Under the pieces are notes generated by a model, which did no database searches, was not told where the DNA came from, and worked only from the letters and a program-made list of their open reading frames with translations. The position numbers and the translations under genes were made by a program. This document shows, in pieces, positions 51,641-60,500 of a stretch of DNA of 64,000 nt (positions within the stretch are counted from its first letter, which is position 1; each line of letters opens with the position of its first letter). This stretch comes from JAYVSZ01 sp043774925. Its GTDB lineage: Bacteria; Pseudomonadota; Gammaproteobacteria; Burkholderiales; Methylophilaceae. The stretch spans positions 1-64,000 of the forward strand of contig JAYVSZ010000013.1 of the NCBI GenBank assembly GCA_043774925.1. Reading direction: 5' to 3'.

Positions 51641-52012
51641 TTACCTGTTATTAAAAAAAGCGATGTTTAATACGTGGTCATTCACAAAAGTAATTTCCGT
51701 TTCTTTGTAAGTGTGTTTTGGATCATACTTCACAATATTTTTGTAGTACCACATCTCTACTTTTACCTGCTTAGATTTTTTATCGTCCACGTCTTTGCCA
51801 ATCATTGCACCAGCATTGGTTGGTTTAACAGAAAGTTCTTTTTTTGCCGGTGCGCCAAGTTTGTCTGATACCACCTTCTTAGTTTTGGCGCTAAAGCTGT
51901 CCAAAAACTCAGTTTCAGTATAAGTCTTGCCGCCAGCGTGCGCTAGGCTGCTTATTGCCAGCGTGGCAATAGTAAGGGCTAGGCCCAGCTTTTTAAATGC
52001 GTCGTAGATCAT
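51641..52012 (-). CDS. Small periplasmic protein of unknown function
   Basis: A 123-residue protein. The signal peptide covers about residues 1-26 (LGLALTIATLAISSLAHA). The mature part is Lys-rich (KTKKVVSDKLGAPAKKEL) and ends in a strand-rich segment (VEMWYYKNIVKYDP, EITFVNDHVLNIAFF). The family is not recognised; the overall look recalls small outer-membrane assembly type folds, but I do not claim that. It is followed by the terminator at 51581-51608. Confidence 0.7.
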   Translation of the reverse strand: MIYDAFKKLGLALTIATLAISSLAHAGGKTYTETEFLDSFSAKTKKVVSDKLGAPAKKELSVKPTNAGAMIGKDVDDKKSKQVKVEMWYYKNIVKYDPKHTYKETEITFVNDHVLNIAFFNNR

Positions 52013-52068
52013 GTATTTTCCCTAAAATTATGCTGTATTAACGTTTTTACGGTCTAATTGTTGACACG

Positions 52069-52833
52069 CTATGTGAATTGTAACTTTAGCCCATCATAAC
52101 CAACCATCACCTTGCTTGGTATCATTTTTGATAGGGCATCGTATTCTAAATCATGTGTCATGTGAATCAAAACACTTTGTTTGGCATTTATCTGACTCAC
52201 ATACTGCAAACTTTGTTCAATATTAATATGTGTTGGATGTTTTTCGGTACGCAAACAATCAATCAGCAGCAAATCTAGGCCTTGCAATAATGCCATTGAG
52301 TCTTCTGGGATGTACGAAATATCAGTCAGGTAAGCAAAATTGCCAATGCGGTAACCATAGATATGCGTTTTGCCATGATGTACTGGAATTGGTATGATTA
52401 TTGTGCCCATTAGCGTAAAAGGCGCATCAACGCAGGTGATGGCGAGCACAGGCAGCTCCCAAAAGTCGCTTGGATCGCGCAATGTGTAGCCAAACTTGGT
52501 CTTAATGTGCTCAACCGCCTCAGGATAAGTGTACAGCTGGATTTGCTTGCGATTAATTTGGCAGAATGCACGCAAATCATCAATGCCGTGCAAATGGTCT
52601 GCGTGTGTGTGCGTGTAAAGCACGGCATCTACGCGCGTCAGCCCTTCTCGCAGCGCTTGAAAACGTAAATCTGGGCCAGTGTCTATCAAAATCACTTCGC
52701 CAGAATCTAATGTGACAAAGCTTGAGCAGCGCGTGCGCATATTGCGTGCGTTAGCGGATGTGCAGGTGTTGCAACCGCAGCCCAATACTGGCGTGCCTGC
52801 GCTGGAGCCACAGCCTAAAATCGTTAATTGCAC
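52069..52833 (-). CDS. Metallo-beta-lactamase fold hydrolase (PhnP-like)
   Basis: A 254-residue MBL-fold enzyme. The metal motif HTHADH lies at residues 75-80. The N-terminal GCGSSAGTPVLGCGCNTCTS, with clustered Cys residues, and DTGPDLRFQ are typical of PhnP-like phosphodiesterases. PhnP cleaves a cyclic ribose phosphate in phosphonate breakdown; no other phn gene is present here, so the true substrate is open. It overlaps tatD by ten bases. Confidence 0.87.
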   Translation of the reverse strand: MQLTILGCGSSAGTPVLGCGCNTCTSANARNMRTRCSSFVTLDSGEVILIDTGPDLRFQALREGLTRVDAVLYTHTHADHLHGIDDLRAFCQINRKQIQLYTYPEAVEHIKTKFGYTLRDPSDFWELPVLAITCVDAPFTLMGTIIIPIPVHHGKTHIYGYRIGNFAYLTDISYIPEDSMALLQGLDLLLIDCLRTEKHPTHINIEQSLQYVSQINAKQSVLIHMTHDLEYDALSKMIPSKVMVGYDGLKLQFT

Positions 52834-53600
52834 GGCTTAGCCTGCTTAAACAGCTTGAAAAAATTAGCCGTCGTTGCTTGCATCACATCATCCAAGCTAA
52901 TGCCGCGCAAATTGGCAATTTCTTGCGCCACATATTTCACATACGCAGGCTGATTGGTTTTGCCACGAAAAGGCACTGGCGCGAGGTAGGGAGAATCTGT
53001 TTCGACTAAAATTTTATCGAGCGGAATTTTTTGCGCCACTTCTTTTATTTGCGCGGCGTTTTTAAAAGTCACAATACCAGAAAATGAAATGTAGAAACCC
53101 ATGGAAATGGCTGCCAGCGCCACTTCCAGACTTTCGGTAAAACAATGCATCACACCGCCAACTTGCGCTGCGCCCTCTTCTTGCATGATGTTTATCGTGT
53201 CTTCGGCGGCGCTTCTGGTATGAATAATCAGCGGTTTATTGGCTAAAATTGCCGCGCGAATGTGCGTGCGAAAGCGCTCACGCTGCCATTCCAAATCGCC
53301 AGTGAGCCTAAAATAATCCAAACCCGTTTCGCCAATGGCGACCACTTTAGGATGTTGAGCAAGGCTGACAAGCGCATCCACGCTGGGTTCTTCAATATCT
53401 TCGTAATCGGGGTGTACGCCAACCGAGGCGTAAAAATTGTCGAATTGTTCGGCCAGCGCCAGCACTTCTGGAAATTTATCTAAAGTAACAGAAACGCACA
53501 ATGCATGCCCTACTTTCTCGGCCTGCATTAAAGTTCTAACTGCTTGAATATTTTCAGATAATTCAGGGAAATTGAGGTGGCAATGGGAATCTACAAGCAT
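52824..53600 (-). CDS. tatD: TatD-family metal-dependent hydrolase
   Basis: A 258-residue TIM-barrel hydrolase. The metal-binding DSHCHLNF (His6, His8) opens the chain, followed by IGETGLDYF, IIHTR, HCFTES and ETDSPYLAP. TatD/YcfH proteins are 3'-5' exonucleases or D-aminoacyl-tRNA-type deacylases depending on the member. The position next to holB and pilZ is the usual one in proteobacteria. Confidence 0.94.
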   Translation of the reverse strand: MLVDSHCHLNFPELSENIQAVRTLMQAEKVGHALCVSVTLDKFPEVLALAEQFDNFYASVGVHPDYEDIEEPSVDALVSLAQHPKVVAIGETGLDYFRLTGDLEWQRERFRTHIRAAILANKPLIIHTRSAAEDTINIMQEEGAAQVGGVMHCFTESLEVALAAISMGFYISFSGIVTFKNAAQIKEVAQKIPLDKILVETDSPYLAPVPFRGKTNQPAYVKYVAQEIANLRGISLDDVMQATTANFFKLFKQAKPCN

Positions 53601-53615
53601 AAGTCAACTCACATG

Positions 53616-53987
53616 CTACATGGTGTGCGTTGGGCGATTAGTTTTTAGTGCGCCGCCGAGAATCGCCTCAATTTTATTTTTCACTTCAATGCCGCCGTCT
53701 TTATCGCTAAACTGCACGCCAATGCCCTGTGGGCGCGTGTTGCTGCCTATGGGTGAAACCCAAATCACTTTGCCGACTACTTTCAGCTTCATTGGATCGT
53801 CTACCAAGCTTAACAACATGAATACTTCTTCGCCCATTTTAAAGTTTTTATTGGTCGGAATAAATAAGCCGCCGCCCTTTACATAGGGCATATAAGCCGC
53901 ATACAAGGCAGGTTTCTCTTTAATGGCTAGCGAGAGTACGCCAGGTTTATTGGCGGCCAGTTGGTCGGTATTCACATCCATGTTCAC
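53616..53987 (-). CDS. pilZ: PilZ-domain protein
   Basis: A 123-residue single-domain PilZ protein (KPALYAAYMPYVKGGGLFIPTNKNF, shown as landmarks YMPYVKGGGLFIP and GEEVFMLLSL). It lacks the RxxxR/DxSxxG c-di-GMP signature of canonical PilZ domains, as does the type IV pilus PilZ of P. aeruginosa and Xanthomonas. In those species PilZ is needed for pilus assembly and is also encoded after holB. The role here is inferred from that. Confidence 0.88.
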   Translation of the reverse strand: MNMDVNTDQLAANKPGVLSLAIKEKPALYAAYMPYVKGGGLFIPTNKNFKMGEEVFMLLSLVDDPMKLKVVGKVIWVSPIGSNTRPQGIGVQFSDKDGGIEVKNKIEAILGGALKTNRPTHTM

Positions 53988-54002
53988 TTGATTATTTCCT
54001 TA

Positions 54003-54977
54003 TTAATTTTTAAAAATATGTGTGTATTGCAGCAACATACTTTCAAGTTGCATTTCATTGCTCAAGGGATGATTCGCGGTTTTTTTCGCTTCGACTAAGC
54101 TTTGTTGAAAGCGCATTAACAGGCTCAAGTTTACGCTTTTACCTAGCGCTTGCAAAGCACTGGCTTGCGTTGCGTGATAATGCAGCTGCTGTGTAAGTTT
54201 GCAATTTAGCAGGTCAAACGTCCATTTTTGTAGGGTTTCCAGCGCGCGCTCCATGCCCAAAGATAAAAATAAAGGTGCAGAGGTAAATGGATCTAACTTT
54301 GCGCCTTGCGCAAGCTGCTTGATTAAGCTTAAATTAGTTTCAACGGGTGCCAGCAACGCCAATAAAGGTGCGCCTCCGGCGTAATCTAGCGCAATTTCTG
54401 GATTGTGTAAACCTTGTGCATTTAGCCAATTTATCGCCTCAACTTTGCTCGGCATGGGCATATCCAGCGCTTGGCAGCGACTGATGATGGTCGGCAACAA
54501 ACGTTGCGGCTGGCTGGTAACGAGCAAAAACAAAGTATTTGCAGGCGGTTCTTCCAACATTTTTAGCAGTGCATTGGCAGAAGCCAAATTGAGCGTTTCT
54601 GCAGGTGAAATTAAAATAATTCGCATACCTTGCTGATGGCTAGAAAGACTTAAGTAATCAAACAGTTGGCGGATTTGTGTGACGGATATTTGGCTTTTTT
54701 TTGTCGTTTTTTTCTTGGGCGCGTCTTCGTTTTCTTCCTCACTTTCGGGCGTAATCAAACGAAAATCTGGATGATTACCTTCGGCAAACCACAAACAACT
54801 GGGGCATGCCCCGCAAGCCGCATGGTTATTGGCTTGTGAGCATAGTAGCGCGTGTGATAATTCCAGCGAAAATGCGTGCTTGCCGATGCCAGCACGCCCG
54901 CGCAACAGTAAAGCGTGTGGCATCGCATTTTTGCGCTGTATGATGTTTTGCCATTGCCCAGTTTGCCAACTATACAT
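54003..54977 (-). CDS. holB: DNA polymerase III delta' subunit
   Basis: A 324-residue clamp-loader subunit. A P-loop-like GRAGIGK is at residues 27-33, and the zinc-binding cysteines Cys46, Cys55, Cys58 and Cys61 are visible (CGACPSC). An acidic/lysine-rich insertion (EEENEDAPKKKTTKK) sits near residue 80, and LKMLEEPPANTLFLL follows. Delta' helps load the sliding clamp. It lies between tmk and pilZ as usual. Confidence 0.93.
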   Translation of the reverse strand: MYSWQTGQWQNIIQRKNAMPHALLLRGRAGIGKHAFSLELSHALLCSQANNHAACGACPSCLWFAEGNHPDFRLITPESEEENEDAPKKKTTKKSQISVTQIRQLFDYLSLSSHQQGMRIILISPAETLNLASANALLKMLEEPPANTLFLLVTSQPQRLLPTIISRCQALDMPMPSKVEAINWLNAQGLHNPEIALDYAGGAPLLALLAPVETNLSLIKQLAQGAKLDPFTSAPLFLSLGMERALETLQKWTFDLLNCKLTQQLHYHATQASALQALGKSVNLSLLMRFQQSLVEAKKTANHPLSNEMQLESMLLQYTHIFKN

Positions 54978-55019
54978 TCGCTTGCCAATTAAAAGTATTT
55001 TTAAAAATAGTATTCATAA

Positions 55020-55655
55020 TTAATACGTTAAAATAAATTGTTGAATAATTACTTTAACTTCTTGTTTCACTTCTTCTAAAGCTTTGTTGGCATTTATTAC
55101 GTGAAAACGCGCAGGATTTTCTTTAGCGCGCGCTAAATAAGCATTGCGTAGCTTTTCGAAAAATGGTGCATTTTCACGCTCAAATTTATCCGGTGCACGT
55201 GCACCTGCAAGCCGCGCCAGGCTTACCTCTACAGGCACATCAAATAGCAAAGTCAGGTTCGGTTGCAAATCGCCTTGAACCCATGTTGCCAATTGTTGTA
55301 TTTTCTCGTTAGCAACGCCTTTTGCGCCACTTTGGTAAGCAAAAGTGGCATCGGTAAAGCGATCGGAAACCACTAGAGCGCCGCGCGCTAAGGCAGGCGC
55401 AATCACATTGGCGATGTGCTCACGCCGTGCTGCAAACATCAGCAGCGTTTCTGTTTCTGGGTGCATGGGTTGATGCAGTAAAATTTCGCGCAATTGCTCG
55501 CCAAGCGGCGTCCCGCCTGGCTCGCGCGTTGAAACCACTTCTACGCCTGAGGATTGTAGCAAGGCAATAATGTCAGGAATATGCGTGCTTTTGCCCGCGC
55601 CATCCATGCCTTCTAGTGTAATAAATTTGCCATGACTCATGCTATTTTCTATCAT
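55020..55655 (-). CDS. tmk: Thymidylate kinase
   Basis: A 211-residue kinase that makes dTDP from dTMP. P-loop GMDGAGKST at residues 16-24, the TREPGGTPLGEQLR segment with the DRX-type motif, and SDRFTDATFAYQ follow. The first ATG overlaps the mltG stop (ATGA); a second ATG at residue 6 is also possible. Confidence 0.95.
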   Translation of the reverse strand: MIENSMSHGKFITLEGMDGAGKSTHIPDIIALLQSSGVEVVSTREPGGTPLGEQLREILLHQPMHPETETLLMFAARREHIANVIAPALARGALVVSDRFTDATFAYQSGAKGVANEKIQQLATWVQGDLQPNLTLLFDVPVEVSLARLAGARAPDKFERENAPFFEKLRNAYLARAKENPARFHVINANKALEEVKQEVKVIIQQFILTY

Positions 55656-56668
55656 TTTTTATGCTTTTTAGTGCGCCCCATCAGCTGATATTTTGCCACG
55701 GCGCGATTATGATCAGCCAATGAATTTGTAAATTCATGCGTACCATCGCCCTTGCCGACAAAATACAGCGCTTTGGTGGCTTCTGGGTGCAAGGCCGCCG
55801 CGATAGAAGCCGCGCCAGGCATGGCGATTGGCGTGGGTGGTAGGCCATCGCGCGTGTATGTATTGTAAATGGTATCGGTTTCTAAGTCCTTTTTGCGAAT
55901 ATTGCCACTGTATTGATCGCCCATGCCGTAAATCACGGTTGGATCGGTTTGCAAACGCATACCAATGCGCAAGCGATTGATGAAAACCCCCGCAATTATT
56001 GGCCGCTCGCTCGCTTGGCCAGTTTCTTTTTCTACGATGGAAGCCATAATCAAAGCCTCGTAACTATTTTTATAGGGCAATCCGCTGGCACGTCCATTCC
56101 ATGAGGCTTTCAGCTTGGTTTGCATTATTTCATAACTACGTTTTAACAGCGTAATATCGCTTGTGCCGCGGTCAAAATAGAAAGTATCAGGGAAAAACAA
56201 ACCTTCCGCATGTTTTTCGCTTTTACCTGCCAATGCCATCACTTCCGCGTCACTCAGTTCACCGATAGTGTTCTTCACCGCATCGTTTTTCGCCAGTTTT
56301 TCACGCATCAGCTTAAAAGTTTTGCCTTCAATAAACGTCACGCTGCCTTGCGTCGCCTTGCCGTGATTGAGCGACAGCAATAATTGGTAAGGATTGATAT
56401 TTTTATTAAGCGTGTAATCGCCCGCCTGTAGCGAAGCTTCTTTGTGCAAAACGCGCGCTAGCAGCACAAATGGCAAGGCGTGCTTGAGCACATCTTGCTC
56501 GACAAGCTGATTGGCAATGCTGCTTAAACTACTTTTTGGTTGAATCGTAATTTCTTGCGCTTCTGGCGACAAATTAAGCGGTTTTTTTGCATAATAGGCA
56601 AGGCTGAGAGCCAATACGCATGCGCCTGCCAGCCCGATGACTAAAATCCATTTAATGAAGCGCATCAT
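55652..56668 (-). CDS. mltG: Endolytic murein transglycosylase MltG
   Basis: About 338 residues. One N-terminal membrane segment (WILVIGLAGACVLALSLAYY) anchors a periplasmic YceG domain. The catalytic Glu lies in MASIVEKETG, and FINRLRIGMRLQTDPTVIYG follows. MltG cuts nascent glycan strands and so ends chain growth. The frame is open further upstream inside pabC, but the ATG pair at 56663-56668 overlaps the pabC stop and places the membrane segment correctly. Confidence 0.94.
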   Translation of the reverse strand: MMRFIKWILVIGLAGACVLALSLAYYAKKPLNLSPEAQEITIQPKSSLSSIANQLVEQDVLKHALPFVLLARVLHKEASLQAGDYTLNKNINPYQLLLSLNHGKATQGSVTFIEGKTFKLMREKLAKNDAVKNTIGELSDAEVMALAGKSEKHAEGLFFPDTFYFDRGTSDITLLKRSYEIMQTKLKASWNGRASGLPYKNSYEALIMASIVEKETGQASERPIIAGVFINRLRIGMRLQTDPTVIYGMGDQYSGNIRKKDLETDTIYNTYTRDGLPPTPIAMPGAASIAAALHPEATKALYFVGKGDGTHEFTNSLADHNRAVAKYQLMGRTKKHKK

Positions 56669-57483
56669 GTGTTTAAAGCTTTGCAAACGTCTGTAGCAAG
56701 ACCTTGTTTTGGCCAAGTGTTGTTAGCAATGCCGCGCACTTGCCAAGCGCCATACAGACTGTTGCAGATAATGACTTCATCCGCAGAAAGTAGTTTTTGC
56801 AAGTTAAGTGTCTCAATGTTTGTTTTTAAATGCAAAGTATGGGCAAGCTCCAAAATTCGTTGCCGCGTAATGCCCGCAATACCGCATGTATCAAGGCTTG
56901 GCGTGATAAGTGACTCGCCAAAACGCGCAAAAATATTGGCCGAAGTACATTCAATCACATTGCCGTTAAAATCCAGCATCAAACCTTCTGAAATGACTGG
57001 GTCATGCCATTCCATGCGCGCCAACACGTTTTCTAGCCGGTTTAAATGCTTGATGCCAGCTAACTTTGGCTGATGCGCCAAACGTGTCTCGCACACGTGC
57101 AAATTAACGCCTTCGTCGTAACGGTTTTGCGGATATTCTGGCATGGCAGATTTGATGACAAGCCGCATGGGCGCTGTGATTGCGGGCGGTGTGTAACCAC
57201 GCTCGCCATCGCCGCGCGTGATGATGATTTTGGCAACCGCGGTCTCATCAGGTGTAAAAAGTTGTGCTAAATCACTTATCAACAACTCGGCGCTGGGGCA
57301 AACAATGCCAATCGCGCCGCAATCTTCCACCAGCTTTTGATAGTGTGCTGGCCATTGCTCTGGCAAACCGTTTTGCATTTTGATGGTGCGAAAAACACCA
57401 TCGCCATAAGCCAGACCACGGTCTGACGGCGAAATACTGGCGTTAAAACTACCGTTAATTGAATATGATTGCGTGTGCGCCAT
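56665..57483 (-). CDS. pabC: Aminodeoxychorismate lyase
   Basis: A 272-residue fold-type IV PLP enzyme that makes 4-aminobenzoate for folate. RGLAYGDGVFRTIK is near the N-terminus, the PLP lysine lies in LAGIKHLNRLENV, and DFNGNVIECTSANIF is a family landmark. It couples to mltG by stop/start overlap. Its first 29 bases are overlapped by the truncated gene at 57455-57964, which points to a junction created by insertion or deletion. Confidence 0.92.
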   Translation of the reverse strand: MAHTQSYSINGSFNASISPSDRGLAYGDGVFRTIKMQNGLPEQWPAHYQKLVEDCGAIGIVCPSAELLISDLAQLFTPDETAVAKIIITRGDGERGYTPPAITAPMRLVIKSAMPEYPQNRYDEGVNLHVCETRLAHQPKLAGIKHLNRLENVLARMEWHDPVISEGLMLDFNGNVIECTSANIFARFGESLITPSLDTCGIAGITRQRILELAHTLHLKTNIETLNLQKLLSADEVIICNSLYGAWQVRGIANNTWPKQGLATDVCKALNT

Positions 57484-57964
57484 AAGCCAACATTAAACCA
57501 CAGCCGCTGGCATTAAAAAAGCCTGCAAAGTTTAATTTGTGGGCTTTTAGTCTGAGTAGTGCGCGTTGCAAGTGACGTCCAGCTTGGATATACGAGCCCA
57601 CGCTACTTGGCTGATGTAGTGCTATACCAAGCCCGCCAATCTCGCCAAAATCCGCAGAGAACCAATCAACTTCTGGAGGTAGTACCGAAAATGTTTCCGA
57701 GCCGCGCACCGCAAAAACATATTGCCCCATTTGGTAGGTGCCGCTTGGATCGGCATCTTTTCGTTTAAAAACGGTTGCGGAGAAGCCGCTGCTGGTGTTG
57801 GATTGTTGCGAAACAATCTCCCAGTGGGTGAGAAAATCGGTGGCTTGGGCGGCAGACATACCCGCCTTTTGTAAATTAGCTATATTTGGTGTAGCTGAAA
57901 ATAAGTCTGCGTATGCAGCTAGCGCGAGTTCAGCCTGTTTATAAGAGTCGGTAATTAAGCTCAT
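57455..57964 (-). pseudogene. Truncated hydrolase-like gene (possible RTX lipase N-terminus)
   Basis: A 169-residue frame. The first 150 residues (ITDSYKQAELALAAYADLF, GFSATVFKRKDAD, YVFAVRGSETFS, VDWFSADFGEIGGLGIALHQ) resemble the start of alpha/beta-hydrolase proteins that in other bacteria often carry RTX repeats. The nucleophile elbow GHSLGG, expected soon after the HQ segment, is missing; instead the frame ends FFNASGCGLMLAYGAHAIIFN as it runs into pabC. The gene has therefore probably lost its 3' part. This family assignment is my reading and is moderate. Confidence 0.55.
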
Positions 57965-57966
57965 TT

Positions 57967-58515
57967 TTATTCTGCTTTCAAAAAAATTAATTTTTCAATA
58001 TTTGATGGTTGTTTAATTGGATCTGGGCACATAAAGGATGAGCCATGCCAAGGTCCCGGCAAGCCACCACCTCCGCGCGCATACCGAATAACCTCACCCA
58101 ACAACTTGCCATCTGATTGCCGAAAAAACAGCGTATGGTAGCGCCATAATTGTGGATTTCCCTGCTTTAAAAAAGTATCTTCCAACTTACTATAGTACTC
58201 ATCAGTTGGTTTCATATATAGCTTGTCTGAAACAGGAAACTGCCCCCACTGATTAAACCTTTCTGCTGGCAAGGTCACCGTCTCAAACACTTTAATCCCA
58301 CCATCTTTAGCACATAGCTCTTTTACTTGCTGGTCTACCCACCATGTTTCACCTATCGCCAACCACAGAAATCCTGATAGTGCTGCAACGCAAGCAATCA
58401 TCCCAAAACCCTTGGCAACAGGCGACGCCTCTTTTTGTTGCCATACCCACTTTGCGGTCATAAAAATGGCTGCTGGAATTGCAAGCCAATAAAATAAAAA
58501 TAGTATTAAACTCAT
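57967..58515 (-). CDS. Membrane-anchored protein of unknown function
   Basis: About 182 residues. Two membrane segments lie in the first 65 residues (LILFLFYWLAIPAAIFM; GFGMIACVAALSGFLWLAIG). A soluble part follows with VKELCAKDGGIKVFETVTL and a Gly-rich segment near the C-terminus. I chose the inner ATG at 58515, which has a perfect GGAGG upstream; the frame also opens at 58530. It stands two bases before the truncated hydrolase gene and probably belonged to the same operon, perhaps as its partner or immunity protein; this is inference. Family not named. Confidence 0.7.
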   Translation of the reverse strand: MSLILFLFYWLAIPAAIFMTAKWVWQQKEASPVAKGFGMIACVAALSGFLWLAIGETWWVDQQVKELCAKDGGIKVFETVTLPAERFNQWGQFPVSDKLYMKPTDEYYSKLEDTFLKQGNPQLWRYHTLFFRQSDGKLLGEVIRYARGGGGLPGPWHGSSFMCPDPIKQPSNIEKLIFLKAE

Positions 58516-58572
58516 GCTACCACCCTCCATTCATTATCGTTACTTGCTGATTTCATCTTTGATAGTTGATTT

Positions 58573-58591
58573 ATACATATATTGTATGTAT
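58573..58591. promoter_or_regulatory. Probable operator of the second BrnTA pair
   Basis: ATACAT (58573-58578) and ATGTAT (58586-58591) form an inverted repeat nine bases before brnT. The ATTGTATGTA inside it is shared with the operator at 1296-1312. -35 and -10 elements were not clearly seen. Confidence 0.5.
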
Positions 58592-58600
58592 TATTGATGC

Positions 58601-58867
58601 ATGTACTTTGAATTTGACCCAAAGAAAGCAACGGCCAATTTGCGTAAACATGGGGTTGCATTTGCTGAGGTTGAGCCAGTGTTTTACGATAACGTAGCCT
58701 TAACGCAACTAGATGATGGTGTTCACAACGAAGCCCGCTTTGTAACTGTAGGTATGGATGCGCTAGGGCAAATACTTGCCGTGTGCTGGACAGAGCGCGG
58801 TGATGCATTCCGATTGATTTCTGCACGATTAGCCACCACCCATGAAAGGAAACTTTATGAAAACTGA
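58601..58867 (+). CDS. brnT: BrnT-like toxin
   Basis: An 88-residue BrnT-family RNase toxin: MYFEFDPKKATANLRKHGVAF, then PVFYDN and a C-terminal CWTERGDAFRLISARLAT. It is related to but clearly different from the cassette-borne BrnT at 1007-1294. It is read on the + strand, opposite to all neighbours of the fab and pabC genes, which supports its status as an acquired module. It overlaps the antitoxin start by 11 bases. Confidence 0.87.
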   Translation: MYFEFDPKKATANLRKHGVAFAEVEPVFYDNVALTQLDDGVHNEARFVTVGMDALGQILAVCWTERGDAFRLISARLATTHERKLYEN

Positions 58868-59105
58868 ATATGATATGAGCCAAGCCAAACGTGGTGCGGT
58901 GCTTGCCCCACAAGGTAAAACCCGTATTACCATTTATTTGGATGATGCAGTGCTTGCAGGCTTTCGTGCGCGCGGTGAAGCACAAGGCAAGGGCTACCAA
59001 ACCTTGATTAACGAAGCCTTGAGTGCGGCTTTGGGTGAGGGTGGTCAAGCTGTCACTGTTAGCACTTTGCGCCAAGTGTTGCGCGAAGAGCTGCACGCGG
59101 CGTAA
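58857..59105 (+). CDS. brnA: BrnA-like antitoxin
   Basis: About 82 residues. It starts MKTEYDMSQAK like the cassette BrnA, and has a ribbon-helix-helix segment (TRITIYLDDAVLAGFRARGE) and a C-terminal tail. An AAGGAAA precedes the ATG at 58857; an earlier ATG at 58842 would add five residues but is less well placed. It should neutralise the BrnT encoded just before it and repress the pair. Confidence 0.86.
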   Translation: MKTEYDMSQAKRGAVLAPQGKTRITIYLDDAVLAGFRARGEAQGKGYQTLINEALSAALGEGGQAVTVSTLRQVLREELHAA

Positions 59106-59142
59106 ATCCCGCACTTTTCCGCTGCCTTGCATATCGGATCAG

Positions 59143-59171
59143 TAGAAAAACAACGTTTTCTATACTTTTTT
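59143..59171 (+). terminator. Weak terminator-like hairpin after brnA
   Basis: TAGAAAA (59143-59149) pairs with TTTTCTA (59156-59162), followed by TACTTTTTT. The AT-rich stem is short, so activity is uncertain. It lies between the converging brnA and fabF genes. Confidence 0.4.
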
Positions 59172-59187
59172 AAACACCAAACTGCCA

Positions 59188-60438
59188 CTAATTGGTTTTC
59201 TTGAAAACCAAACTACCATTCGTGCCACCAAAACCAAAGTTATTTTTAAGCGCATATTCAATTTTCATATCACGCGCGGTATTGGCGCAATAATCCAAAT
59301 CGCATTCTGGATCTTGGTTAAAAATATTAATGGTCGGCGGCGAAACTTGGTTATAAATAGAAAGCACGGTAAACACACTTTCCAAGCCGCCTGCGCCGCC
59401 TAGCAAGTGCCCTGTCATCGACTTCGTTGAGTTGACGACCAGTTTGTATGCATGATCGCCAAACGTCGCTTTAATCGCGTTGGTTTCATTGGCGTCACCA
59501 AGTGGCGTTGACGTTCCGTGCGCGTTCATAAATTGCACTTGGTCAGTATTTACACCTGCATTTTTAAGCGCATTGACCATTGACCTGCGAGGCCCGTCCA
59601 TATTGGGTGCGGTCATGTGGTAAGCATCGGCACTCATGCCATAGCCAACCAACTCTGCGTAAATTTTTGCACCACGGGCTTTGGCATGCTCGTACTCTTC
59701 CAGCACCATCACGCCTGCGCCCTCGCCTATCACAAAGCCATCGCGGTCTTTATCCCAAGGGCGGCTGGCCGTTGCAGGGTCGTCATTGCGATTCGATAGC
59801 GCGCGTGCGGAAGCAAAACCGCCAACAGTAAGTGGTGTAATGGGTGCTTCTGCACCGCCTGCTACCATCACATCTGCATCACCATATTCAATCATACGTG
59901 CGGCATCGCCAATGCAATGCGTGCCTGTGGTACACGCGGTGACAATCGCCACATTCGGCCCTTTTAAACCAAACATAATGCTTAAATTGCCCGAAATCAT
60001 GTTAATAATGGTGCCAGGAACGAAAAAAGGTGAAATTTTGCGCGGGCCGCCTTCATCATAAGCATCGTTTGTTGTTTCAATAAATCCAATACCGCCAATA
60101 CCAGAGCCAATTTCTACGCCAATACGCTCGGCATTTTCTTCCGTCACCACAATGCCACTATCTTTAAACGCCTCAATGCCCGCTGCAAGGCCGTATTGAA
60201 TAAACGTATCCATGCGGCGTGCGTCTTTGGCGGAAATAAAATCTTCGACATTAAAATCTTTCACTTCGCCCGCGATTTGCGAGGAGAAATTACTTGGATC
60301 AAATTTAGTGATGCGCGTAATACCCGATTTGCCCGCGACAAGGTTAGCCCATGCGGTTTGCGTGCCAATGCCGACAGGAGATACAACGCCCAAGCCTGTG
60401 ACAACGACTCGCCGTTTTGATGAGAGAGGATTTGGCAT
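59188..60438 (-). CDS. fabF: 3-oxoacyl-ACP synthase II
   Basis: A 416-residue condensing enzyme of fatty acid elongation. The nucleophile is Cys169 in VTACTTGTHC; the two catalytic histidines lie in NAHGTSTPLGD and KSMTGHLLGGAGG. It elongates acyl-ACP with malonyl-ACP in the cytosol. It is preceded by acpP in the same direction, with a hairpin between the two. Downstream the usual neighbour pabC is separated from it by a 1.7 kb accessory segment. Confidence 0.97.
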   Translation of the reverse strand: MPNPLSSKRRVVVTGLGVVSPVGIGTQTAWANLVAGKSGITRITKFDPSNFSSQIAGEVKDFNVEDFISAKDARRMDTFIQYGLAAGIEAFKDSGIVVTEENAERIGVEIGSGIGGIGFIETTNDAYDEGGPRKISPFFVPGTIINMISGNLSIMFGLKGPNVAIVTACTTGTHCIGDAARMIEYGDADVMVAGGAEAPITPLTVGGFASARALSNRNDDPATASRPWDKDRDGFVIGEGAGVMVLEEYEHAKARGAKIYAELVGYGMSADAYHMTAPNMDGPRRSMVNALKNAGVNTDQVQFMNAHGTSTPLGDANETNAIKATFGDHAYKLVVNSTKSMTGHLLGGAGGLESVFTVLSIYNQVSPPTINIFNQDPECDLDYCANTARDMKIEYALKNNFGFGGTNGSLVFKKTN

Positions 60439-60468
60439 AGTGATTAAAGATGAAAGCTTAATTAGAAA

Positions 60469-60490
60469 TTAGCCCGCTTACGCGGGCTAA
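60469..60490 (-). terminator. Hairpin between acpP and fabF
   Basis: TTAGCCCGC and GCGGGCTAA form a perfect nine-base stem with a four-base loop, followed on the minus strand by TTTCTAATT. It may attenuate transcription into fabF or stabilise the acpP message, which is normally made in excess. Confidence 0.65.
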
Positions 60491-60500
60491 AGTATTGAAT

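Noticed and set aside
58512..59132. 206-codon minus-strand frame opposite the second BrnTA pair
   Set aside because: It is a shadow of two overlapping, well-recognised + strand genes; its translation has no family features.
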